From: Myxococcus dinghuensis
Lineage (GTDB): Bacteria; Myxococcota; Myxococcia; Myxococcales; Myxococcaceae
DNA length: 64,000 bases
Direction of reading: 5' to 3'
NCBI RefSeq assembly: GCF_024198235.1
Contig: NZ_JAKCFB010000032.1
Span: forward strand, 48,132-112,131
A program made the translations under genes and the position numbers. The notes under the pieces are model-generated. The model saw nothing but the letters and a program-made list of their open reading frames with translations, was not told where the DNA came from and searched no databases. Below are positions 17,138-26,616 of this stretch, one piece after another. Numbering within the stretch: position 1 is the first letter of the stretch; each line of letters begins with the position of its first letter.

Positions 17138-18319
17138 ATGGCGACAGCGAGGGTCTTGCGGAGAGCGGTCAAGGCAGCGGCCGCTGGCGTACTGCACTAC
17201 AGTGGAATGCGCCGGGCGATGGCGGCATACCGGCGCGCGCAGTCGGGTGGTAGGCGCATCCTCATCGTGAGCTACCACCGGGTGGTGAGCGACTTCACGG
17301 GGGAGCTGCAGCGCTCCATCCCGGGGCTGCTCATCAGCCAGGAGACATTCCGCCGGCACATCGACGAGGCCACGGCGGCGGGTTTCGAGTTCGCGTCGAT
17401 TGGCGACGCGGTCGACGTGATGAACGGGCGGCGGGTCACCAAGAAGGACCTGTGCGTCATCACGTTCGACGACGGGTACCGGGACGTCTACCGGTACGCC
17501 TATCCCATCCTGAAGCAGCTGGGGGTGCCGGCCATCACCTACCTGCCGACGGCGTTCATCGGCACGAAGCGGCGCTTCAACCATGACCGGCTCTTCCACC
17601 TGCTGCGGCGGGCGCAGGAGCGGCACTACCACCCCATCTACGCGGAGCTGCCCGAGGCCTCCATGGAGCTGCTGGGGCCCATCCTCTCCGGCCAGAAGAC
17701 GGTGTCGGCGGCGCTGGACGACTTCATCGGTGAGCACCCCACGCGCGTGCTGACGTCCATCATCGACGCGCTGGAGCAGCAACTGGGCGGCGGGCCGGAC
17801 CTGGTGCCGGAGCAGGGCGACATCATGAACTGGGACGAGGTGCGCCGCATGGCCGGCGACGGGTTCGAGTTCGGGGCGCACACGCTCGGCCACACGGTGC
17901 TGACGCTCGAGCCCGCGGCGGTGGTGGAGCAGGAGATCCTCGAGTCCAAGCGCACCATCGAACAGGAGGTGGGCATCCAGGTCCGCGACTTCGCGTACTG
18001 CAACGGCTGGTATTCGGATGAGATCATCCGCGTGCTGTCGCAGCACGGCTTCCGCTCGGGGGTCACGACGGAGGACCTGCCCAACCGCATCGGCGGGGAT
18101 CCATTCACCCTCAAGCGCAAGGTGATGTGGGAGAACTTCAGCCTGGGGCTGTTGGGGGACTACTCCTCGCCGCTGACGGGCTGCCAGTTCGACGACTGCT
18201 TCGGCGTGCTGGGCATGAGCCGGCCGGTGCCGGGGCGGCGCCCGCATGCGTTCCGCGGGGCGGTGCTCGGCAACGTGCTGGCGGCGCCTCCGGGGGCCCT
18301 CATGCAGGAGGTTCCGTGA
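17138..18319 (+). CDS. exoL: Polysaccharide deacetylase ExoL (NodB domain)
   Basis: The 393-residue product has a NodB-homology core: SYHRVVSD (motif with the metal His) at about residue 46, TFDDGYRD (catalytic Asp pair) near residue 110, and FGAHTLGHTVLT (H-x(3)-H zinc motif) near residue 248. It would remove N-acetyl groups from amino sugars in a surface polysaccharide. Order and content of this five-gene run match M. xanthus exoL-exoP, required for spore-coat polysaccharide. ATG 17138 is preferred over the GTG three bases earlier because it gives GGAGGG a 4-nt spacing. No signal peptide is obvious. Confidence 0.82.
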   Translation: MATARVLRRAVKAAAAGVLHYSGMRRAMAAYRRAQSGGRRILIVSYHRVVSDFTGELQRSIPGLLISQETFRRHIDEATAAGFEFASIGDAVDVMNGRRVTKKDLCVITFDDGYRDVYRYAYPILKQLGVPAITYLPTAFIGTKRRFNHDRLFHLLRRAQERHYHPIYAELPEASMELLGPILSGQKTVSAALDDFIGEHPTRVLTSIIDALEQQLGGGPDLVPEQGDIMNWDEVRRMAGDGFEFGAHTLGHTVLTLEPAAVVEQEILESKRTIEQEVGIQVRDFAYCNGWYSDEIIRVLSQHGFRSGVTTEDLPNRIGGDPFTLKRKVMWENFSLGLLGDYSSPLTGCQFDDCFGVLGMSRPVPGRRPHAFRGAVLGNVLAAPPGALMQEVP

Positions 18320-19833
18320 GCGGAGCCTCCACGTCCGTCGCGCCCGGGGGCTCGTTCCTCGGGCGGGCCGGACCGCTGGTGTTGGCCCGGCTGTTCACCG
18401 CCGGGCTGACGCTGTCCATCCCGCTCGTGCTCGCCCGGGTGTTGCGCCTGGACGAGTACGGCACGTACTACCAACTGTTCCTCATCGCCACGACGCTCTA
18501 CTACGTCCTGCCGTTCGGCGTGGTGCAGAGCCTCTACTACTTCCTTCCGCGCGCCGAACAGAAGCGGCCGTACCTGGGCCAGACGCTGCTGTTCATGTCC
18601 GGCGCGGGGCTCCTGGGCGCGGCCATCGTCTGGGGGCTCCTGGGGCCGTTGGCGGCGTGGTTCTCCAACCCCGCGCTGCTCGAGCACCGCGCGCCCCTGG
18701 CGGCCTATACGGCCTTCCTGCTGGGCAGCTTCCCGTTGGAGGTGTCGCTCACGGCGCAGGGGCGCACGCGCGCGTCGGCCGGGGTGTACCTGGTGTCGGA
18801 CGGGCTGCGCGCCGCCGTCATGGTGGTGCCTCCGCTGCTGGGGGCGTCGCTGCACGGGGTGATGGTGGCGGTGGCCCTCTTCGCGGCGGTCCGGTACGCG
18901 GCGACCTGGGGCGTGGTGTTCCGGGGCGTCAGCGGCCCGCTGGTGGACCGCGCGCTGTTCCGGGGGCAGGTGTCCTACGCGGCGCCCTTCGGCGCGGCCA
19001 TGCTGCTGGCGATTCCCCAACAGAACGCGCACCTGTACGCGGTGGCGGGCGCGGTGGCGCCGGCGCTCTATGCGCTGTACCGCGTGGGGTGCTTCCAGCT
19101 GCCCGTGGTGGACCTGCTCTACACGCCCACCAGCGAGGTGCTGATGGTCCGGCTGGGTGAGCTGGAGCGCGAGGGGCGGCTGGAGGAGGGTGTCCAGGCG
19201 TTCCGCGAGGCGGCGGGGCGGCTGGCCTATGTCTTCCTGCCGTTCGCGGCGTTCCTGTTCGCGGCGGCGCCGGAGTTCATCGGCGCGCTGTTCGGCGAGA
19301 AGTTCCTGCCGGCGGTGCCCGTCTTCCGCGTCAGCGTGCTGGGCGTGGTGCTCGCCATCCTGCCCATGGACGGGACGCTGCGGGCGCGGGGGCTGACGCG
19401 CGCCATCTTCGTGTCCTACGCGGTGAAGGCCGCGGTGACGGTGCCGCTCGTCTTCCTGGGGGTGCGGTACCTGGGGCTGATGGGCGGTATCGGTTCGTGG
19501 GCGGTGGCGGAGCTGGTGGGCAAGGTGCTCCTCCTGCGGCGCGTGCCGGAGGCGCTGTCCACGCCGAGGCTGTCGCTGGGACTGATGGACGTCATCCCCT
19601 GGAAGGCGCTGGGGCGGGCGTCGCTGGCGGCGGGTGCCGCCGCGGTGGGGGTGTTCGCCCTGCGCGCCGGAGCGCAGGGGGCCTGGGGGCGGCTGCCGGG
19701 GGGCTTCTTCTGGCGGGTGCTTCCGCTGGCCGTCGCCGGCGTGTTGTACGCCACCGGCTACCTGGTCGCGCTGCGCTTCGCGGGCATCCGGCCGCTGGCG
19801 TTGATCGCCGGGCTGCGTCCACGACGCGCGTGA
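18316..19833 (+). CDS. exoM: Wzx-type flippase ExoM
   Basis: The 505-residue product has 12-14 hydrophobic segments and the polysaccharide-flippase layout, starting with PLVLARLFTAGLTLSIPLVL and LDEYGTYYQLFLI in the first helices. Wzx proteins move lipid-linked repeat units across the inner membrane for polymerisation. It starts at a GTG overlapping the exoL stop (GTGA). M. xanthus ExoM is the Wzx flippase of the spore-coat pathway; the polymerase (ExoJ) and export machinery (ExoA-I) are encoded elsewhere and are not in this window. Confidence 0.85.
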   Translation: MSGASTSVAPGGSFLGRAGPLVLARLFTAGLTLSIPLVLARVLRLDEYGTYYQLFLIATTLYYVLPFGVVQSLYYFLPRAEQKRPYLGQTLLFMSGAGLLGAAIVWGLLGPLAAWFSNPALLEHRAPLAAYTAFLLGSFPLEVSLTAQGRTRASAGVYLVSDGLRAAVMVVPPLLGASLHGVMVAVALFAAVRYAATWGVVFRGVSGPLVDRALFRGQVSYAAPFGAAMLLAIPQQNAHLYAVAGAVAPALYALYRVGCFQLPVVDLLYTPTSEVLMVRLGELEREGRLEEGVQAFREAAGRLAYVFLPFAAFLFAAAPEFIGALFGEKFLPAVPVFRVSVLGVVLAILPMDGTLRARGLTRAIFVSYAVKAAVTVPLVFLGVRYLGLMGGIGSWAVAELVGKVLLLRRVPEALSTPRLSLGLMDVIPWKALGRASLAAGAAAVGVFALRAGAQGAWGRLPGGFFWRVLPLAVAGVLYATGYLVALRFAGIRPLALIAGLRPRRA

Positions 19834-19925
19834 AGCGGAGGGCGTGGCACTCCGGGGCCTACTTCCCTCCCGGGGGGTGGGTGCCTAGGTTCCTCGCCGT
19901 CGCAAGCTCGGGGCAGGGAGGCGTG

Positions 19926-20444
19926 ATGGGTGTCGACGCGATGACGTTGTACCGGTTGGCCAGGCGGCTGCGGGCCCGGCGGATTCCGCTGCTTCCGGCG
20001 GTCCTTCGCAAGGCCATCTACTATCTGCACAGCTCGTACGTGCCCGACGAGGCGGAGATCGGCGAGGGGACGCAACTGGGCTACGGCGGAATCGGCGTGG
20101 TCATCCACAAGGCGGCGCGCATCGGCCGCCATTGCCTCATCTCCCAGCAGGTGACGATCGGCGGCCGCTCCGGCATCGAGGGCGCGCCGGTCATCGGTGA
20201 CTACGTGCGGGTGGGGGCCGGGGCGAAGATCCTCGGCAACATCCACGTAGGCGACTTCGCCGTCATCGGCGCCAACGCGGTGGTGCTCAAGGACGTGGCG
20301 CCCGGCATGGTGGTCGCGGGCATCCCGGCGCGGGTCATCCGGCAGGATCCGGATCCGCTCACCACGTACCAGCGGGAGATGGGGCTGTTGCCCCGCCGCG
20401 CGCCGCTGTCGCCCGTGCCTCCCGCCGCCTCGATTCCTCGATAG
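19926..20444 (+). CDS. exoN: Serine acetyltransferase-like hexapeptide protein ExoN
   Basis: The 172-residue product has left-handed beta-helix repeats (IGEGTQLGYGGIGVVIHKAA, IGRHCLISQQVTIGG, VIGDYVRVGAGAKILGN, IGANAVVLKDV), as in CysE-type O-acetyltransferases. It lacks the long N-terminal helical domain of true CysE, so sugar O-acetylation of the polysaccharide is more likely than cysteine synthesis. A 92-nt gap precedes it, but GGGAGG before ATG 19926 gives a good ribosome site. It is third in the exoLMNOP order, as in M. xanthus. Confidence 0.82.
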   Translation: MGVDAMTLYRLARRLRARRIPLLPAVLRKAIYYLHSSYVPDEAEIGEGTQLGYGGIGVVIHKAARIGRHCLISQQVTIGGRSGIEGAPVIGDYVRVGAGAKILGNIHVGDFAVIGANAVVLKDVAPGMVVAGIPARVIRQDPDPLTTYQREMGLLPRRAPLSPVPPAASIPR

Positions 20445-20451
20445 GGCCTCC

Positions 20452-21513
20452 ATGCGCGTGCTCCTGGTTGGTGACCATCCGCCGCCGCATGGTGGCGTGG
20501 CGATCCACGTCCAACAGCTCCACCGGTTCCTGCGCGAGCGCGGGGTCGAGGCCAAGGTGCTGGACATCGGGAAGGGCGGCCGGCCGGCTCCGGACGTCCA
20601 CCCGGTGCGGGGCATCGCCCCCTTCGGTCTGCGGCTCGCGGGGTTCCTGACCTCCGGTTGGACGGTGCACGTCCACTCCAGCGGCAACAACCCGAAGGCG
20701 TGGCTGCTCGCGGCCACGGTGGGGAGCCTGCCCGTGGGCCGCGCGCCCCGCTTCATCACCCTGCACTCCGGGCTGCTGCCGGACTACCTGGCCGCGTCCG
20801 CGGCGCGGCGGGCCTTCGCGCGCGTGGCGCTGGCGGGCTACTCGCGCATCATCGCGGTGTCCGGGGCGGTGCGGGACGCGCTGGTGGCGTGTCGTGTCCC
20901 GGAGGAGAAGCTGGTCGTGCACCCGGCCTTCTGCGCGTCGCAGGTGCGGCCGGGGCCGGTCCCCGAGGCGGTGGAGGCCGGGCTCGCCCGCAGGCGCCCG
21001 CTGCTGACGTTCGCTCACCACCCGTCGCCCGTCTATGGCCGGCGGGTCGCGTTCCGCGCCGTGCGCGAGCTGGCGGAGACGTGGCCGGACGTGGGGCTCG
21101 CGGTGTTCGGTCCGGGAACCGATTCGGAGACGTTCCTCCGCGACGTGCGGGAGTCCGGCGTCGCCAGGCACCTGGAGGTGCTGGGGGAGCTGGAGCACGG
21201 CGAGGCGCTGGGGCTCATCCAGCACAGCGCCGCCTTCCTGCGGCCCACCACGCACGACGGGGACTCCCTCTCCGTGCGCGAGGCGCTGGCCCTGGGGGTG
21301 CCGTGCGTGGCGAGCGACGTGTGCGCGCGCCCCGAGGGCACCCGCGTGTTCCGCGCGGGCGATTCGACGGCCCTGGCGTCGGCCGTGCGCGAGGCCGTGG
21401 CCGCGGGGCTGCCGCGTATCCAGGCCCCGGACGCGGGGCCGGTGTTGCTCGGGCTGTACGCGGACGCCACCTCCGGGGGGCGGACGTCCCCCAGGCCCGC
21501 GCCCGCGGCTTGA
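20452..21513 (+). CDS. exoO: GT4-type glycosyltransferase ExoO
   Basis: The 353-residue product shows the GT-B fold: VLLVGDHPPPHGGVAIHVQQL at the N-terminus with the Gly-rich acceptor loop, AVSGAVRDALVACRVPEEKL mid-protein, and the C-terminal donor-binding region LRPTTHDGDSLSVREALALG with the EX7E-like pattern. It would add one sugar of the spore-coat repeat unit on the cytoplasmic face. It follows exoN by 7 nt. Donor and acceptor sugars are unknown. Confidence 0.82.
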   Translation: MRVLLVGDHPPPHGGVAIHVQQLHRFLRERGVEAKVLDIGKGGRPAPDVHPVRGIAPFGLRLAGFLTSGWTVHVHSSGNNPKAWLLAATVGSLPVGRAPRFITLHSGLLPDYLAASAARRAFARVALAGYSRIIAVSGAVRDALVACRVPEEKLVVHPAFCASQVRPGPVPEAVEAGLARRRPLLTFAHHPSPVYGRRVAFRAVRELAETWPDVGLAVFGPGTDSETFLRDVRESGVARHLEVLGELEHGEALGLIQHSAAFLRPTTHDGDSLSVREALALGVPCVASDVCARPEGTRVFRAGDSTALASAVREAVAAGLPRIQAPDAGPVLLGLYADATSGGRTSPRPAPAA

Positions 21514-21579
21514 GCGGGCCCTTCACACGCTACGACTCGCGGCGAGCCGCGAGGGTGTTCGACACAGGAGACGAGAGAC

Positions 21580-22782
21580 ATGCGCCGCAGTGATGACCTG
21601 GACCTGACCCGCCGAGCCCTTCGGGGCAGAGACCTGGTGGTGTTCTCCAACGACTGGGACGGCGACCCGCTGTCCAAGGTCCACATCATGCGGATCCTCT
21701 CCCGGGACAACCGCATCCTGTGGGTGAACAGCATCGGCAACCGGGCGCCGCGCGCGAACGCGCACGACGTCAAGCGCATCCTCGGCAAGCTGGAGCGCTT
21801 CACCCAGGGCCTGCGCGAGGTGGAGCCCAACCTCCACGTCCTGTCGCCGCTGGCGATTCCGTTCTATGGCTCGGAGCTGGTGCGCGGCGCCAACCGGGAG
21901 CTGCTGCGGCTCCAGGTCCGCCGGGCGATGAAGCAGCTCGGCTTCCAGCGCCCCATCTCCTGGAGCTTCCTGCCGGCCTCCGCCCCGGTCTCCGGGACGC
22001 TGGGCGAGGAGTTCGTCGTCTATCACTGCGTCGACGAGTTCTCCGCCTTCAGCGACACCAACGGTCGGCACATCGCGGAGCTGGAGGAGCGGCTCCTGCG
22101 CCGCGCCGACCTGTGCATCACCTCCGCGGAGCGCCTGCGGGAGAGCAAGTCCCGGGTCAACCCGCGCACGGTGCTGGTGCGGCACGGCACGGACTTCCGC
22201 CACTTCGTGAAGGCGTGCGACCCGGCCACGCGCATCCCCGACGACATCGCCCGGCTGCCCAAGCCCATCATCGGCTTCTTCGGACTGGTGGCGGACTGGG
22301 TGGACCAGGAGGCCATCGTCGCCACCGCCCGCGCGCACCGGGAGGGCTCCGTGGTCATCATCGGCAAGACGACCCCGGACTGTGACGACTCCGCGCTGCG
22401 GGCCGAGCCCAACATCCACATGCTCGGCCGCAAGCCCTACGCGGACCTGCCGGGCTACAGCCGCGCCTTCGACGTCGCGCTCATGCCCTTCAAGGTCAGC
22501 GAGCTGACGCTCAACGCCAATCCGCTGAAGGTCCGCGAGTACCTGGCCGCGGGGCTCCCCGTCGTCTCGACGGACCTGCCGGAGGTCCGCAAGGTGGGGC
22601 TGTGCAAGATCGCCACCTCCACCCCGGACTTCGTGCAGAAGGTGGACGAGTGCCTCGCGGAGGGCGCGGGTCCGAGCCGCGAGCGCGCCGAGCGCATCTT
22701 CAACGAGAGCTGGGACGCGCGCGTGGATGAGATCCGCCACCACGTGGGCACGGCGATGTTGGCGGCCGGAAAGTCGCTTTGA
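21580..22782 (+). CDS. exoP: Glycosyltransferase ExoP
   Basis: The 400-residue product is a second GT-B family glycosyltransferase with LVVFSNDWDGDPLSKVHIMR at the N-terminus, YHCVDEFSAFSD in the middle and LMPFKVSELTLNANPLKVRE, then LAAGLPVVSTDLPEV in the C-terminal nucleotide-sugar domain. It resembles TuaH/WcaK-type transferases. It ends the five-gene exo run after a 66-nt gap and faces the convergent DUF4350 gene. Role in spore-coat repeat-unit assembly follows from synteny with M. xanthus exoLMNOP. Confidence 0.82.
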   Translation: MRRSDDLDLTRRALRGRDLVVFSNDWDGDPLSKVHIMRILSRDNRILWVNSIGNRAPRANAHDVKRILGKLERFTQGLREVEPNLHVLSPLAIPFYGSELVRGANRELLRLQVRRAMKQLGFQRPISWSFLPASAPVSGTLGEEFVVYHCVDEFSAFSDTNGRHIAELEERLLRRADLCITSAERLRESKSRVNPRTVLVRHGTDFRHFVKACDPATRIPDDIARLPKPIIGFFGLVADWVDQEAIVATARAHREGSVVIIGKTTPDCDDSALRAEPNIHMLGRKPYADLPGYSRAFDVALMPFKVSELTLNANPLKVREYLAAGLPVVSTDLPEVRKVGLCKIATSTPDFVQKVDECLAEGAGPSRERAERIFNESWDARVDEIRHHVGTAMLAAGKSL

Positions 22783-22840
22783 GACACTCCGACGGCACGT
22801 CGCGTGAATCGCGCGCGGCGTCCGTCGGACGGAGGACGCT

Positions 22841-24028
22841 TCAGGCCGCGGGGCGCGACGACGCGTGCCCCGTCACGGCGCGCTCCAGGTGGGCATAGGC
22901 GCGCGCCACCCGCGCGTAGTCCGCGGGACGCACGACGGGCTGGGCCTGGAGGCTGGTGAGCTCCGCCCGCGCCGCCAGGTAGTGGGCGGCGGCGATGCCT
23001 CCGTCCCGCTCCAGCAGCCGCGCCGCCTCCGCGTCGTCCAGGGTGAGGGAGATGCCCAGGCGCTCCTGCATGCGCTGGCGCAGCGCCCGGTCCAGCTCCG
23101 GGAGCAGCTCCCTCTCCACCTTCGCCCGTCGCATCAGCCAGCCCATGCTGCGCACGTACTCGAGCGCGGAGCGGTGGCGCTCGACGCGCAGGGGCCGGGG
23201 CGCGCCGAACCGCGTCCCGCGGGAGAGGGCGTAGAGGAGTCCCACTCCCAGGACCTGGGCGACGAACACCCAGATGCCGCGCGACAGCGGTGGGGGCGGG
23301 GCCTGGAGGTGGTGGTACTCGTCGACCACGAGCGGCCCCCGGAGCGAGAGCGCGTCCCAGAACCGGGTGTTGTCCAGCAGCTCCAGGCGGCGGTTTTCGA
23401 GCAGATCCGCGCCCGCGAGGATGAAGATCTCCCCGCTCCCCACCGCGCGCCGCCACAGCGTCACGGCGCCGCCGAGGCCCGCCAGGGGCAGGGCGTCCGG
23501 GTGCCAGACGACGATGCCCCGCTCCTGCGAGACACGCAGCGAGGTCAGGCCGCGCAGCGGGCCGGTGGAGACCCAGACGTCCACGGTGGTCCCGCCCGCG
23601 TCCGCCAGGTCCGTGCCCAGGCCTCGCTCCGTCGCCGGCAACAAGGGGCCTTCCTCCAGCCGCAGCCACGACTCCAAGGCCGCCTGGTGTCGTCCCAGCT
23701 CGCGTGGAGACAAGTAGACGAGGGTGCCACCCACCTCGACGAACGACCGCAGCGCGAGCACCTCGTCCTTGGTGATGGGGCGGCCCTCGGGGGCGGCGAT
23801 GACGAGGGTTCGGGTGTCCTTCGGCAGGGCGTCGAGCGGAGCGAGCGACGTGGCCACCGGGCGTCCGCCCTCGCGCAGGAACAGGTAGAGCGCCCGGGCA
23901 CCCTGGGGACCTGTGTTCTCCACGGTGGGCACCGGGGACTCCGGGGGCTCCCTCCGCGCGGACAGGCCCACGGCGAGCGCCAGGGCGATGAGCAGCGCGA
24001 AGGCGGCGAGGGTCCGGACGTTCTTCAC
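22841..24028 (-). CDS. DUF4350-type membrane protein
   Basis: The 395-residue product has an N-terminal membrane segment (residues 7-22), a periplasmic Rossmann-like domain with TLVIAAPEGRPITKDEVLALRSFVEVGGTLVY split over the DUF4350 pattern, a DEYHH motif near residue 239, and a second membrane segment (about 250-268). A helical cytoplasmic tail follows. DUF4350 proteins usually accompany MoxR ATPase and DUF58 genes; here the partner is the DUF4129-like protein, whose stop overlaps this GTG start. No MoxR or DUF58 gene is present in the window. Function unknown. Confidence 0.7.
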   Translation of the reverse strand: MKNVRTLAAFALLIALALAVGLSARREPPESPVPTVENTGPQGARALYLFLREGGRPVATSLAPLDALPKDTRTLVIAAPEGRPITKDEVLALRSFVEVGGTLVYLSPRELGRHQAALESWLRLEEGPLLPATERGLGTDLADAGGTTVDVWVSTGPLRGLTSLRVSQERGIVVWHPDALPLAGLGGAVTLWRRAVGSGEIFILAGADLLENRRLELLDNTRFWDALSLRGPLVVDEYHHLQAPPPPLSRGIWVFVAQVLGVGLLYALSRGTRFGAPRPLRVERHRSALEYVRSMGWLMRRAKVERELLPELDRALRQRMQERLGISLTLDDAEAARLLERDGGIAAAHYLAARAELTSLQAQPVVRPADYARVARAYAHLERAVTGHASSRPAA

Positions 24029-24915
24029 GCGGCGACCTCCGCGCCCGGCTCGCGGTGGAGCCGCTCGACCGCGTCGATGAAGCGTGTGGCCTCGTCTTCC
24101 CTCACGGGGGTGAGGGAATAGAACGTCTGGTCGTACCAGCGCACGAGGCGCTCGACCTCCCCGACCACGGCGGCGGGAGCGCCACGCGACGGCAGCTCCG
24201 CCGCGAGCTCACGGTTCGTCCGCACCCGGTCCGGGCGGGCCCAGCGCCGCTCCTCGAGCGAGGACAGGAGGGCCAGCAGGCCCTCGCGAATGCCCTCGCG
24301 GGCGTCATGGGGCAGGGCCGCGCGTGCCCGTCTCAGGTGCTCGGGGGGCGCGTCGAGCACGAGGGGGCGCTCGGCGAGGGTCGCGCCCGTCGTCGCGACG
24401 GGACGGCGCAGCCGCCGCTCGCGCAGGCGCAGCACGCCCCACAGCACCACGGCGAGCGCCAGGCCCAGCATCACCGCGCGGGTGGCCACCGCGAAACCCT
24501 GGGCCTCCCGCGACTCGAAGAGCCCCTCCAGCCAGCCCTCGATGCGGCGCATCCACTGCTTGAGCAGGTCGCCATGTCGCTTCCGGGCCTGGGCGAACTC
24601 CGGCCGATCGAGGATGGCCTTCAAGCGTCCTTGCTCTTCGGTGGAGAGCTCGGGGACGGGGACCTCGTCCCGCCGCGCCTCCAGGGCGCACAGGTGCTCC
24701 AGGAAGTCCGCCACCTGCTTCGCGCGCTGGGGCGCGGTGGCTCCCTCCTCCGCGGGAGGCAGGGGCACGCCCCTCAGGCGCGGCGTGAGTCCCTCCAGGG
24801 CCGCGGGCAGTTGGGAGGGCTGTGTCCGGGCCAGCTCCTCCAGTGAATGCGCCGTGGCCTCGCGCTCGGCGCAGGGCAGGGCGGTCAGCAGGACGAGGAG
24901 GGACAGGGCGGACAC
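24025..24915 (-). CDS. DUF4129-like membrane protein
   Basis: The 296-residue product has a signal-like start (SALSLLVLLTALPC), a helical extracytoplasmic domain, one membrane segment (about residues 142-162) and a C-terminal cytoplasmic region with the DUF4129 signature VRWYDQTFYSLTPVREDEATRFIDAVERL broken into RLVRWYDQTFYS and EDEATRFIDAVE. DUF4129 regions commonly occur in transglutaminase/MoxR-linked membrane proteins. It starts 21 nt after the six-helix membrane gene and overlaps the DUF4350 gene by 4 nt. GTG start. Confidence 0.68.
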   Translation of the reverse strand: MSALSLLVLLTALPCAEREATAHSLEELARTQPSQLPAALEGLTPRLRGVPLPPAEEGATAPQRAKQVADFLEHLCALEARRDEVPVPELSTEEQGRLKAILDRPEFAQARKRHGDLLKQWMRRIEGWLEGLFESREAQGFAVATRAVMLGLALAVVLWGVLRLRERRLRRPVATTGATLAERPLVLDAPPEHLRRARAALPHDAREGIREGLLALLSSLEERRWARPDRVRTNRELAAELPSRGAPAAVVGEVERLVRWYDQTFYSLTPVREDEATRFIDAVERLHREPGAEVAA

Positions 24916-24936
24916 GGGAGGCCTCGTGGCGGGGCT

Positions 24937-25968
24937 TCAGGCCGCCTGCGGGGAGGACGGCTCGGGGGCACCCAGGCGCTGCTCCAGGTCCAGCGCCTCG
25001 CGGCGCACGCGCATGTCCAGGTAGAAGAGGGTGCAGAAGACGAAGTTGACGGGCGAGAAGATGGCCTGCGCCACCGCCTGGAGGATCTCCACGGGCACCA
25101 GGAGGTACTGGGGCGTACGCGCCAGGGTCGACGCGTCGAAGGGGCTCCCATACGGCAGCATCACCAGCCACGAGGGGATGGTGAAGACGAAGTGGAGCGA
25201 GAGCAGGATGAGGCTCACGACGGTGAAGAGGATCATCGCTCGCACCACCACGCGCCCCAGGAACCCGGGCTCCACGCGGCCCGACAGCAGGGACCCGGAG
25301 CGCTTGAACGCGGCCCACGCGCCCAGGTCCTCCATGGCGAGCACGGGAGGCAGCAGGAGGAACCGCAGGAAGTACCAGAGCATCGCCGCGAACACGCCGA
25401 GGACGGCCAGCAGGGTGCCCACGCCGACGAGCACGGCGCCGAGGATGTTGGACTTCGCGGCGACCAGCACCGCGCCCCCGAAGAGCATCAGGCCCCCCGG
25501 CAGCACCAGCAGGAGGGTGATGAGGCAGGCCCAGCCCAGGGACAGCAGGTACGCGCCCGTCAACGGCCCCACTTGCGACAGGGCGCGGCGCAGCCCGTCC
25601 GCGGCGCTGACGGGGGTGCCCAACTGCGCAGAGGCCACGTAGCGGGCGGTGGCCACCATGGCGAACCAGTAGATCCAGATGACGAGCACGAACATGCCGC
25701 CCCACAGCGCGGTCATGAGTCCCACCTGGCCCATCATCGCCGTGGGGTCCGACTTCGCGATCTCGTCGCGCTCCGGCGAGTAGAGCAACGGGGTCCACCG
25801 CTGCGTGGCCACCACCATGGTCTTGGCGATGATGTAGCCCATGAGCGTGTAGCCCAGGCTCAAGACGAAGAGGGGCTTGAGGTGGCCGCGCCAGAAGGCG
25901 ACGGAGCGGTCGATCATCTCCCCCATGGCGAGGGGACGCAGCGCGGAGGTGGTGGGCGTGGAGGTCAC
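24937..25968 (-). CDS. Six-helix integral membrane protein
   Basis: The 343-residue product has a short cytoplasmic start (ALRPLAMGEMIDRSVAFWRGH), then about six membrane segments and a tail with RREALDLEQRLGAPE. The opening motif LxxGEILDxSxxxYR resembles the DUF7544/glycerophosphodiester-phosphodiesterase membrane-domain group. It starts at GTG 25968 overlapping the thiE stop (GTGA), so it is coupled to the thiamin genes, and precedes the DUF4129-like gene by 21 nt. Transport or assembly roles are guesses; the function is unknown. Confidence 0.65.
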   Translation of the reverse strand: MTSTPTTSALRPLAMGEMIDRSVAFWRGHLKPLFVLSLGYTLMGYIIAKTMVVATQRWTPLLYSPERDEIAKSDPTAMMGQVGLMTALWGGMFVLVIWIYWFAMVATARYVASAQLGTPVSAADGLRRALSQVGPLTGAYLLSLGWACLITLLLVLPGGLMLFGGAVLVAAKSNILGAVLVGVGTLLAVLGVFAAMLWYFLRFLLLPPVLAMEDLGAWAAFKRSGSLLSGRVEPGFLGRVVVRAMILFTVVSLILLSLHFVFTIPSWLVMLPYGSPFDASTLARTPQYLLVPVEILQAVAQAIFSPVNFVFCTLFYLDMRVRREALDLEQRLGAPEPSSPQAA

Positions 25969-26597
25969 GGGGCGCGCAGTATAGCCCGAGCCGGGCTGGC
26001 CGTTAGCAGCGACCGGGCCGCGTCGGCGGGATCCTCCGCCTCCAGCACGGCGGAGATGACGGCGAACCCCGCCGCGCCGGGCACCTGACGCGCGCGCTCC
26101 GGGGTGATGCCACCCAGGGCGAGGGCAGGGCAGGCGAGCGCCCGTGACACGGCGAGGAAGCCCTCCAGTCCCAGCGTCGCGCGCGTATCCCCGGGCTTGG
26201 AGCCAGGCGCGAACACGGGGCTCACCAGCGCGAGGTCCGCTCCAGCCGCCGCGCGCGCCTCCCGGGCGTCGTGCACCGCCATGCTGACGAGCCGGCCCGG
26301 GGGCAGATGGGGGCGGACCTCCGCGGGGACGGGGCCGGAGGCGGCCAGGTGCAGGTGCGCGCCCACGAGCAGCGCGACGTCGAGCCGGCCGTTGACGAAC
26401 AGCGGGTTGCCCCGGGCCTGGCACAGCGAGGCCAGCATCCGGGCCTCCGCGAGGAACTGGCGCGTGGGCGCCTCCGGGTGCCGGTGTTGGATGGCGACGT
26501 CCGGTCCGGCCTCCAGCGCCCGCTCGAGCGCGCGCAGGAGGGCGTCGGTGGGCAGGCGCCAGTCGGTGACGACGACGAGGCGGGGGAGGGGCGTCAC
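25965..26597 (-). CDS. thiE: ThiE/TenI-family thiamin biosynthesis protein
   Basis: The 210-residue TIM-barrel protein has VVVTDWRLP at strand 1, GNPLFVNGRLDVALLVGAHLHL, VSMAVHDAREA, LVSPVFAPGSKPG and ALGGITPERARQV with the phosphate-binding AGFAVISAVL. Both thiamin-phosphate synthase (ThiE) and thiazole tautomerase (TenI) share these. The usual ThiE GxHVGQxD motif is replaced by GAHLHLAAS, and the product-binding Thr pattern is altered, so TenI-like activity is a real alternative. It is the third gene of thiS-thiG-thiE, 19 nt after thiG. GTG start. Confidence 0.8.
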   Translation of the reverse strand: MTPLPRLVVVTDWRLPTDALLRALERALEAGPDVAIQHRHPEAPTRQFLAEARMLASLCQARGNPLFVNGRLDVALLVGAHLHLAASGPVPAEVRPHLPPGRLVSMAVHDAREARAAAGADLALVSPVFAPGSKPGDTRATLGLEGFLAVSRALACPALALGGITPERARQVPGAAGFAVISAVLEAEDPADAARSLLTASPARAILRAP

Positions 26598-26616
26598 CGG
26601 GAGCGGGCCCCTCGCC